From an uncultured bacterium (GTDB lineage: Bacteria > Bacteroidota > Bacteroidia > CAILMK01), in NCBI GenBank assembly GCA_903835275.1, contig CAILMK010000032.1, positions 1 to 8,591 on the forward strand: a stretch of DNA of 8,591 bases, read 5' to 3'. Positions 1-5,793 of this stretch are shown here, one piece after another. Position 1 is the first letter of the stretch. Each line of letters starts with the position of its first letter. The translations under genes and the position numbers were made by a program. The notes beneath the pieces were generated by a model, which saw nothing but the letters and a program-made list of their open reading frames with translations, made no database searches and was not told the DNA's origin.

Positions 1-1
1 A

Positions 2-676
2 ATCCAGGAGCTGATTGAAAATGTTTTATACAATGATATTAATGCCAAGCTTGGAACCAATCACCTTGATTCCGCTTACGGTTTAAATATGCTGAATACA
101 AAATACATCATTGTAAAGCCGGGAGCGTATGCGCCGAATGGTGTAATAAGAAATCCGAATGCACTTGGTAATGCCTGGTTCATCAGGGATGTGAAAATGG
201 CAAAAACCGCCGATGAAGAAATGGCAATGGTTAAAGTTACCAATCCAAAGGAACATGGTGTGGTATTGGATAAATTCTCCGATTATTTTAAAGGCGGAAA
301 TATGCAATGGTCCGATAGTGGAAAAATTCAGCTTGATAAATATTCGCCGAATGAAGTGAGCTATTCCTATAATGCCCCTGCTGATGGATTCGTGACTTTC
401 TCGGAAATATACTACAATCCGAATGTAGAAAAAGACTGGCACAAGGGTGACTGGCAGGCATATATTGATGGCAAGGAAGCGGATCATATACGTGTTGATT
501 ATGTATTGCGCGGTATGAAAGTCCCTGCAGGCCAGCATAAGATTGATTTTAAATTTATTCCTCACTCATACTTCATGGCGGAAAATGTTTCGTTGGCTTC
601 TTCAATACTTATTTTGCTTCTGCTGGCAGGAAGTATTTTTATGGAAGTGAAGAAGAAGGAAGAAGTGAAAGCATAA
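2..676 (+). CDS. YfhO-family membrane protein, C-terminal part (5' end outside window)
   Basis: The frame is open from base 2 and runs to TAA at 674-676, so the 224 visible residues are the C-terminal part of a larger protein; the ATG at 89 is internal. The stretch AYGLNMLNTKYIIV (visible residues 25-38), the later SEIYYNPNVEKDW...GDWQAYIDGK and the motif YVLRGMKVPAGQHKIDFKF match the soluble C-terminal region of Bacteroidota YfhO-like proteins. One hydrophobic helix (about visible residues 198-216) is followed by a lysine-rich cytoplasmic tail. Family members are large polytopic membrane proteins resembling GT-C glycosyltransferases; the Bacillus YfhO is linked to lipoteichoic acid glycosylation, but the role in Bacteroidota is not established. 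The glycosyltransferase gene downstream fits a cell-surface glycan context. The family call is from recognised motifs, and the function is inference. Confidence 0.85.
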   Translation: MQELIENVLYNDINAKLGTNHLDSAYGLNMLNTKYIIVKPGAYAPNGVIRNPNALGNAWFIRDVKMAKTADEEMAMVKVTNPKEHGVVLDKFSDYFKGGNMQWSDSGKIQLDKYSPNEVSYSYNAPADGFVTFSEIYYNPNVEKDWHKGDWQAYIDGKEADHIRVDYVLRGMKVPAGQHKIDFKFIPHSYFMAENVSLASSILILLLLAGSIFMEVKKKEEVKA

Positions 677-703
677 AGATTAGCACATATTCGCAGAATT
701 GAA

Positions 704-851
704 TTATGTCACCCCTTCGGGGTTGGATTTCGAATGAGGAAATTTATTCTATAATAATTTCATCCCTTCGGGATTTTATCAAACCTCGAAGAGGTGGCAT
801 TATTATAGCAAATGATTAATTGCTCATTCCAAAACCCCGAAGGGGTGACAT
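704..851. repeat. Hairpin-repeat cluster 1: four TTC/GAA-loop mini-hairpins in nested inverted order
   Basis: Four short hairpins occupy most of this spacer. H1 is ACCCC-TTC-GGGGT (711-723), H2 is ATCCC-TTC-GGGAT (762-774), H3 is ACCTC-GAA-GAGGT (783-795) and H4 is ACCCC-GAA-GGGGT (834-846). H1 and H4 lie in a perfect 19-bp inverted repeat (706-724 with 833-851). H2 and H3 are bracketed by a second perfect inverted pair, CTATAATAAT (749-758) and ATTATTATAG (799-808). The loop triplet is constant while the stems differ with pairing kept. This is typical of a dispersed palindromic repeat rather than a terminator, as no T-tract follows. It ends 24 bp before the next gene's start. Confidence 0.85.
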
Positions 852-875
852 GTTAATAGATAAATTTTATATTGT

Positions 876-2216
876 TTGTCATCCCCCATCAACATCCTCA
901 TAATAACTTACTACTGGCCACCAAGTGGCGGACCAGCAGTGCAGCGCTGGCTGACATTTACAAATCTGCTTGCGGAGAAAGGGATAAAGCTTCATGTGCT
1001 TACTGTTGAAGAGGAAAGTGCCAATTATCCTGCTATAGATAGAAGTCTGGAAAAACAGGTTTCAAAGGATATTAAAGTCTACAAGACTAAGACCGCCGAA
1101 CTTTACTGGATATACAAAAAATACATTGGTAAAGGCAAGGCTCCCAGTGCCGGTTTTGCCAATGAGGGGAAGCCGGGTTTAATGCAGAATATCGCACGTT
1201 TTGTAAGGGGTAATTTCCTCCTGCCTGATGCGCGTAAAAGCTGGAATCCTTATGCCATTGAAAAAACAAAGGAGATTATAAAGGATGAAAATATTTCCCT
1301 GGTAATTACTGCCGGGCCGCCTCATTCCACACACCTGATCGGTTTGAAATTAAAGAAGATTTTTAATCTTCCGTGGATCGCGGATTTCCATGACGCATGG
1401 ACGGATGTATGGTATTATTATAAACTGATGCATACTCCTGTTGCGGCAGGCATTGATAAAAAAATGGAACGGACAGTATTGGAACAAGCTGACAGAGTAC
1501 TGACGGTAGGAAGATTACTGCGTGAAGTGCTTGGAGCTAAATCCCCATTGATAGGAGAGCAGAAGATAGATGTCATATCCATGGGGTATGATGAAAAGTT
1601 GTTTAAAATGCCTGCTACCCCTCCTGCAAATGAATTTGTAATTACTTATACGGGTACAATAGACGGGCATTATGAACCGGGAGTATTTTTTCGCGCCCTT
1701 AAAACAGTAAAAGATAAATTTCCCGGAATAAAATATAAACTTCGCTTCGCAGGAATATTAGCGGTAGAAGTGAAAAAACAATTGATTGAATCAGGATTGG
1801 AATCTATACTGGAAGAAACAGGTTATGTATCTCACGCAACTTCTGTAGAGTATTTGCTTACTTCCACTGCATTGTTATTGGTCAGTCCGAAAGTTAAAAG
1901 TGAAAACATTATTATTCCCGGAAAGATATATGAATACCTTGCCTCCCGTAAGCCAATCATTAATATAGGTTCCCTTCAAACGGAAAGTGCAATGATTGTC
2001 AGTGAATGCTGGGCGGGTAGAAACTTTGACCGTAACATGGAAGAAGACCTGGCGATGTGGCTGGAGGAGTTAAGTGTAAAATGGATGATCAATCCTGATC
2101 TTGACCTGCAGGAAGTGAACGAAAACTACAAAAAATATGCACGGAGCGAGGAAGCGGAAAGCCTGTATAAAATAATCCTTGATACTATTGATTCAGGGAA
2201 GAAGGCTTCTCAGTAG
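876..2216 (+). CDS. GT4-like glycosyltransferase, 446 aa
   Basis: The protein is a predicted cytoplasmic GT-B-fold glycosyltransferase that would move a sugar from a nucleotide-sugar donor onto a glycan or lipid acceptor. The N-terminal domain opens with a beta strand and the loop YYWPPSGGPAVQR (residues 12-24), followed by GPPHSTH (147-153) and DFHDAWTD (170-177). The C-terminal domain starts near YTGTIDGHYEPG (258-269) and carries PGKIYEYLASRKPI (348-361), the usual nucleotide-sugar-binding segment of GT4-like enzymes, with E353 the likely conserved glutamate. There is no signal peptide. The frame is closed upstream by TAA at 861-863 and has no ATG before NILIITYYWPP, so TTG at 876 is the best start; no Shine-Dalgarno sequence is visible. 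Position after the YfhO-like gene suggests a shared role in surface polysaccharide or glycolipid synthesis. The donor and acceptor cannot be read from the sequence. Confidence 0.88.
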   Translation: MSSPINILIITYYWPPSGGPAVQRWLTFTNLLAEKGIKLHVLTVEEESANYPAIDRSLEKQVSKDIKVYKTKTAELYWIYKKYIGKGKAPSAGFANEGKPGLMQNIARFVRGNFLLPDARKSWNPYAIEKTKEIIKDENISLVITAGPPHSTHLIGLKLKKIFNLPWIADFHDAWTDVWYYYKLMHTPVAAGIDKKMERTVLEQADRVLTVGRLLREVLGAKSPLIGEQKIDVISMGYDEKLFKMPATPPANEFVITYTGTIDGHYEPGVFFRALKTVKDKFPGIKYKLRFAGILAVEVKKQLIESGLESILEETGYVSHATSVEYLLTSTALLLVSPKVKSENIIIPGKIYEYLASRKPIINIGSLQTESAMIVSECWAGRNFDRNMEEDLAMWLEELSVKWMINPDLDLQEVNENYKKYARSEEAESLYKIILDTIDSGKKASQ

Positions 2217-2349
2217 AAACCGATGCAGGCTGATGAGCCTTGGCGGGCTTTTCAATGGAACTGAAGGTATGGCAAGAGCAACTTTCAGTGCCACAGGATG
2301 TCAATAAAAATGCCGAAGAAACAAGTGCAGTTAAAAGTATTGCTTTCAT
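2185..2349 (-). CDS. Small lipoprotein, 54 aa, function unknown
   Basis: Starting at the ATG at 2349-2347, the protein has a short positively charged start (MK), a hydrophobic stretch (residues 3-16) and the lipobox L16-T17-S18-C19. It would therefore be lipidated at C19 and anchored in a membrane. The mature part is only 36 residues, with a CSC pair (C24, C26) and a low-complexity, Ser/Pro/Lys-rich tail. The frame extends upstream to an ATG at 2445, but that would put the signal peptide internally, so the 2349 start is chosen. A TAnnTTTG promoter element (2379-2386, minus) sits about 30 bp upstream. The 3' end overlaps the convergent glycosyltransferase gene by 32 bp. I do not recognise a family. 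The signal peptide with a well-placed promoter argues for a real gene, although the small size leaves doubt. Confidence 0.65.
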   Translation of the reverse strand: MKAILLTALVSSAFLLTSCGTESCSCHTFSSIEKPAKAHQPASVSTEKPSSLNQ

Positions 2350-2378
2350 AATCTTACTTACAGGATAATTTTCCAAAA

Positions 2379-2386
2379 CAAAGATA
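2379..2386 (-). promoter_or_regulatory. Bacteroidota -7 promoter element for the small lipoprotein
   Basis: The minus strand reads TATCTTTG, an exact match to the Bacteroidota -7 consensus TAnnTTTG. It lies about 30 bp upstream of the ATG at 2349, which would give a leader of roughly 20-25 nt. No clear TTTG -33 element is visible at the usual distance, so the assignment rests on the -7 match and position. Confidence 0.5.
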
Positions 2387-2507
2387 GTGAATATTTGATT
2401 CAATTTTATTAACGGCTTTTCAGTTGAAAATATTTTAATGATCATGAGTTTCGGTTAGGATAACAATAAAGAATTAGGTCAGTTTTAAAAGCGCATCAAC
2501 TTTTTAC

Positions 2508-2515
2508 TATATTTG
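2508..2515 (+). promoter_or_regulatory. Bacteroidota -7 promoter element for the DUF1003 gene
   Basis: TATATTTG matches the -7 consensus TAnnTTTG exactly. A TTTT at 2483-2486, 21 bp upstream, is a degenerate candidate for the -33 TTTG element. Transcription would start near 2522 and leave a leader of about 65 nt before the ATG at 2587. With the minus-strand element at 2379-2386 it forms a divergent promoter region between the small lipoprotein and the DUF1003 gene. Confidence 0.5.
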
Positions 2516-2586
2516 TATCTTTATAATATACATGCAATTAGCCAAAATAAGGCATAGAATAATCAGTTAATAAATACACAAACTAT

Positions 2587-3048
2587 ATGGCAGAACAGTA
2601 TCAACCTAAGTCCCTCAACGAAATAAAAGCGGCTCATAAGCCAATCAGAAATGTTAGAATTGAGCGCAAGGAGCATCTTACCAACTTGCAAAAAGCTGCT
2701 ATATGGATAACAGATCATGTAGGTACCATGGGCTTCTTCCTCATCATCCTTGTCTGGACAGTTATATGGCTCGGCTGGAATATGTTTGCCCCTGCGGCTG
2801 CGCGCTTTGATCCCTTCCCGGGTTTTGTTTTGTGGCTTTTCATTTCCAATATGATACAGATCTTCCTCATGCCATTAATTATGATCGGTCAGAATCTTCA
2901 ATCTGCCCATGCGGATGCCCGCGCTGAAGCTGATTTTGATGTAAATACCAAGGCAGAGGAAGAAATTGAAACCATTTTGATGCACCTTGAAAACCAGAAT
3001 AACCTGATTCTGCAAATTATGCAGCGGCTTGATAAGGGGAGTAATTAG
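2587..3048 (+). CDS. DUF1003 family membrane protein, 153 aa
   Basis: The protein has a soluble basic N-terminus (residues 1-45), two predicted membrane helices (about 49-67 and 79-101) separated by the loop ARFDPFPGF, and a charged C-terminal segment likely to form a coiled coil (about 122-147). FDPFPGFVLWLF, the IGQN end of helix 2 and RAEADFDVNTKAEEEI (112-127) are the recognisable signature of the DUF1003 family (Pfam PF06210). The length is close to the family norm and the gene looks complete. The family has no firmly established biochemical function. Both termini are probably cytoplasmic given the two helices and the charged ends. An exact TAnnTTTG promoter element lies 71 bp upstream of the start, and the gene appears monocistronic because hairpin cluster 2 follows directly. 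Confidence 0.9.
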   Translation: MAEQYQPKSLNEIKAAHKPIRNVRIERKEHLTNLQKAAIWITDHVGTMGFFLIILVWTVIWLGWNMFAPAAARFDPFPGFVLWLFISNMIQIFLMPLIMIGQNLQSAHADARAEADFDVNTKAEEEIETILMHLENQNNLILQIMQRLDKGSN

Positions 3049-3066
3049 TCTGAAGGGCTTTTTTGA

Positions 3067-3195
3067 ATTGCCACGGGCTTTAGCCCGGATAAGAGCTGCA
3101 TACTGTTTGTGGCTTTAGCCAAAGATGCCGCAGATTTGGCTAAAGCCAATAATTGCGGAATGACTTTCCTCCCACGACTTAAAAGTCGTGGCAAT
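3067..3195. repeat. Hairpin-repeat cluster 2: four TTTA/TAAA-loop mini-hairpins in nested inverted order
   Basis: The hairpins are CGGGC-TTTA-GCCCG (3074-3087), TGGC-TTTA-GCCA (3110-3121), TTGGC-TAAA-GCCAA (3136-3149) and CCACGACT-TAAA-AGTCGTGG (3172-3191). The inner two form a perfect 13-bp inverted pair (3111-3123 with 3135-3147). The outer two share flanks ATTGCCACG (3067-3075) and CGTGGCAAT (3187-3195), also perfectly inverted. A further short inverted pair, CCGCA (3128-3132) and TGCGG (3154-3158), allows alternative pairing. The loop is constant (TTTA, or TAAA in reverse orientation) and the stems vary. The two-forward, two-reverse order is the same as in cluster 1 although the sequences are unrelated. 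Confidence 0.85.
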
Positions 3196-3302
3196 GCAAA
3201 ATCATCCCGGTTAAAATATAATTTTCCTCCCTTTTCATCGTTCCTTATCCAATAAATTAGGAGTTTAGCTTTCAGGTTTCGTATATTCGCAGGGTATCAG
3301 AA

Positions 3303-4010
3303 ATGAAAATTACGTCATTCCCAAAATTACTCCTTGCTATTGCGGTCATCGCAGTTGTAGTTTGGAGTTGCCGCAAAAATGAAGTGGAGCATCGCAGCGC
3401 CACCTCCATCAATTATTATTATACTTATTTTCCTCTCCGCATTGGTGCAACTTACATCTACCGCATCGATTCCCAGGTGTATAATACCTTTAAAGGGAAA
3501 TATGATACCTCGCTGACCTATTTGAAAGAAGTGGTTGATTCTCCTTTTTTGGATAATACAGGAACCACCGCTTATAAAGTATTTCGTTGGTATACCAAAG
3601 ACACTACCCTCGGGTGGAGCAATGAACGGGTTTGGACGGAAAAACGTACGCAAAGCGAGGCCCAGCGATGGGAGGAAAATATTCGCTATGTACGCTTATA
3701 TTTCCCCGTAGCTGCCAATTATGCCTGGAAAGGTAACAAGTATAATAACATTGATTCAATGACGGAATTCAATTATTATTATAGGGAAGTTCATGTACCA
3801 TTCATTCTGTCGGGTATAAAATATGATTCTACGGTGTATGTTTCGGAAGTAAATTATCTTGATGCTCTGGAAAATCATACCGAAGGGGAGCGCTATGCTG
3901 CAAAAGTGGGCCTGATATACAGGGAAGGCCTGGATACTTTTAATTATGGAAACGGCCTTTACCAGGGAAGTTATTTCTTTAAGCAAACTCTTCTACAATA
4001 CACACCATAG
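3303..4010 (+). CDS. Lipoprotein of unknown function, 235 aa
   Basis: Residues 1-23 form a lipoprotein signal peptide: K2 and K8, a hydrophobic core (9-20) and the lipobox V20-W21-S22-C23. The mature part is rich in aromatic residues, with runs such as NYYYTYF (37-43) and NYYYREV (157-163), and is probably a beta-rich domain. YFPLRIGATYIYRID (42-56) and YAAKVGLIYREG (198-209) resemble segments common in uncharacterised Bacteroidota lipoproteins. No catalytic motif is visible. The stop at 4008-4010 is 2 bp from the ATG of the S8 protease gene, so the two are almost certainly co-transcribed and probably translationally coupled, suggesting the lipoprotein works with or near the secreted protease. 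TATATTCG at 3282-3289 is a one-mismatch -7 element, which would give a very short leader. Confidence 0.82.
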   Translation: MKITSFPKLLLAIAVIAVVVWSCRKNEVEHRSATSINYYYTYFPLRIGATYIYRIDSQVYNTFKGKYDTSLTYLKEVVDSPFLDNTGTTAYKVFRWYTKDTTLGWSNERVWTEKRTQSEAQRWEENIRYVRLYFPVAANYAWKGNKYNNIDSMTEFNYYYREVHVPFILSGIKYDSTVYVSEVNYLDALENHTEGERYAAKVGLIYREGLDTFNYGNGLYQGSYFFKQTLLQYTP

Positions 4011-4012
4011 CA

Positions 4013-5671
4013 ATGAAAAACGCGGCTTTCAAAAGCAGTTTTTTCCTGCTAATCACACTCCTTACTGTACTTTCATTACAGGCTAAACCCCACGATTATT
4101 TTATAAAGTTCACGGATAGGAATAATACTATTTATTCCATTGATAAACCGGAGCAATTTCTTTCTCCGCGTGCATTGCTGAGAAGGCAAAAACAAAATAT
4201 TTACATAGATAGTACTGACCTTCCGGTAAATTCATGGTACCTGGATAGTTTGCGTCGTACAGGGGCAAAAGTTTTGTTCGCATCCAAGTGGTTCAATGCT
4301 GCTACTGTGGAAATAACAGATACTACCGGAGTGGTGATGCAAAGGATCATATCGCTGCCTTTTGTAGATACAAAGGATACCCAACGCCTGCGGAAGATGG
4401 GAGGAAAAATAAAATCCACCGGAACGGCGAGTGTAGTACCCAACGATAATTTCTCTGCTTCCGAATATGGAAGTTCGTATAATCAAATCGCCCTTTGTAA
4501 TGGTCAGAAGCTACATGCTTTGGGATACAAAGGCGATGGCATGCTGATCGGTATTATTGATGCCGGATTTTTTCATGCAGATAGCCTGCAGGCACTCGCG
4601 CATTTATTTACAGACAACAAGATAATTGCCACGCGCAATTTCGTGGATAATCAAAATGTATATCTCGGCGCTACACATGGCATGATGGTGCTTTCCTCTA
4701 TGGCAGGTATATTGCCGGGGAAATTATATGGGGTAGCCCCGAATGCTGATTTTATTCTAATGATATCTGAAAATGATACCTCTGAATATCCGGTGGAGGA
4801 AGATGCCTGGGTAGCGGCGATTGAATTTGCGGACAGTCTGGGGGCGGATGTGGTTAATACCTCCCTTGGATATACCCAGTTTGATGATCACTCCCTTGAT
4901 AATACATACGCGAATATGGACGGAAAAACAATTCGTGCAAGCATAGCAGGAGGAATAGCTTCTAAAAAAGGAATCATTGTAGAGGTAAGTGCAGGCAATG
5001 AAGGTGCGCATGCCTGGCATTATATTTCCGCACCCTCAGATGCCATTGATATACTCTGTACGGGCGCTGTTGACTCCAACGGGCTCGTTACCGGCTTCAG
5101 TTCGCGAGGGCCTTCTGCTGATGGCCGTGTAAAGCCGGATGTCTGTGCTATGGGTGCGTCCGTTGTGGTGGCGGATACTAAAGACGGGCAGACTACGCGC
5201 GTAGCAGGGACATCACTCTCAGGGCCACTTATAACAGGACTCAGCGCAGATCTATGGCAGGCATTTCCTGATAAATCCAATAATGAGATCATGAGTGCCA
5301 TACGTATGAGTGGGAATCATGCTATGCACCCCGATGCTGATTACGGCTACGGCATACCGGACTATTTTCTTGCGTATCGCATACTCAATAATGAAGCGAT
5401 TCTAAACGAAAACGAATATTTATTCCAGATGTATCCGAACCCTTTTCAGGATCATCCGAAGTTCAGTATGTTCTCGAAAAAATCGCAATACCTGCACGCC
5501 TCTATTTCCGATATGGCAGGACGCGTTATTTTTGAAAACAGCTACGAGATCGTTGCCGGAAATGTGCTGAATTTCCCTCTTGAATTCATGGATTATTATC
5601 CAAAGGGAATGTACCTCATTACTCTGAAATCCGATGAAGGAATTGTAACGAAGAAATTGGTGAAGGAGTGA
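4013..5671 (+). CDS. Secreted S8 (subtilisin-like) serine protease with T9SS C-terminal sorting domain, 552 aa
   Basis: An N-terminal Sec signal peptide (residues 1-24, hydrophobic 9-22, ending LQAK) precedes a propeptide-like region (about 26-120) containing FLSPRALLRRQ (49-59), a motif frequent at the front of Bacteroidota subtilases. The catalytic domain (about 150-460) shows the full triad: D183 in GIIDAGFFHAD, H222 in GATHGMMV and S401 in AGTSLSGPL, with oxyanion-hole N329 in SAGNEG. The last about 80 residues, from MYPNPFQDHPKF through SISDMAGRVIFEN to GMYLITLKSDEGIVTKKLVKE (ending at 552), are a type A T9SS sorting domain. The protein should therefore cross the outer membrane by type IX secretion. 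It follows the lipoprotein gene by 2 bp as the second gene of a transcription unit. It appears intact; the substrate is unknown. Confidence 0.93.
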   Translation: MKNAAFKSSFFLLITLLTVLSLQAKPHDYFIKFTDRNNTIYSIDKPEQFLSPRALLRRQKQNIYIDSTDLPVNSWYLDSLRRTGAKVLFASKWFNAATVEITDTTGVVMQRIISLPFVDTKDTQRLRKMGGKIKSTGTASVVPNDNFSASEYGSSYNQIALCNGQKLHALGYKGDGMLIGIIDAGFFHADSLQALAHLFTDNKIIATRNFVDNQNVYLGATHGMMVLSSMAGILPGKLYGVAPNADFILMISENDTSEYPVEEDAWVAAIEFADSLGADVVNTSLGYTQFDDHSLDNTYANMDGKTIRASIAGGIASKKGIIVEVSAGNEGAHAWHYISAPSDAIDILCTGAVDSNGLVTGFSSRGPSADGRVKPDVCAMGASVVVADTKDGQTTRVAGTSLSGPLITGLSADLWQAFPDKSNNEIMSAIRMSGNHAMHPDADYGYGIPDYFLAYRILNNEAILNENEYLFQMYPNPFQDHPKFSMFSKKSQYLHASISDMAGRVIFENSYEIVAGNVLNFPLEFMDYYPKGMYLITLKSDEGIVTKKLVKE

Positions 5672-5706
5672 TGGGGTGTGATAAGGTGATATGTTTATAT
5701 AGTGAA

Positions 5707-5757
5707 GCGGGTCAGGAGACCCGCAACCATGGGCTTCGAGGTCAGGAGACCTCGAAG
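5707..5757. repeat. Hairpin-repeat cluster 3: two AGGA-loop hairpins with shared 12-base core
   Basis: Two perfect hairpins sit 36 bp after the protease stop. The first has stem GCGGGTC / GACCCGC (5707-5713, 5718-5724) and the second a 10-bp stem beginning CTTCGAGGTC (5734-5743, 5748-5757). Both have the tetraloop AGGA. They share the core GGTCAGGAGACC at 5710-5721 and 5740-5751, exactly 30 bp apart, but their outer stems differ (GC G versus CTTCGA) with pairing kept. No T-tract follows either, so they are not typical intrinsic terminators, although they could slow or end transcription from the protease gene. Confidence 0.85.
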
Positions 5758-5793
5758 AGCGTAGATTAAATCGTCAATAATGATTTGTAAGGC

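Noticed and set aside
83..565. Long open frame on the minus strand opposite the YfhO-like gene
   Set aside because: It lies fully antisense to a recognisable YfhO-family sequence and shows no domain or signal features of its own. The same applies to the other antisense frames, such as 3327-3653, 4232-4486 and 5020-5301.
704..851. CRISPR array
   Set aside because: The repeats are short hairpins with varying stems in mixed orientation, without regular spacers or cas genes.
2350..2445. Longer start for the small lipoprotein at 2445
   Set aside because: It would add 32 residues in front of a well-formed lipoprotein signal peptide and would cover the promoter element.
5707..5757. Rho-independent terminators of the protease gene
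   Set aside because: The stems are perfect but no T-tract follows on either strand, and the shared core marks them as repeats.
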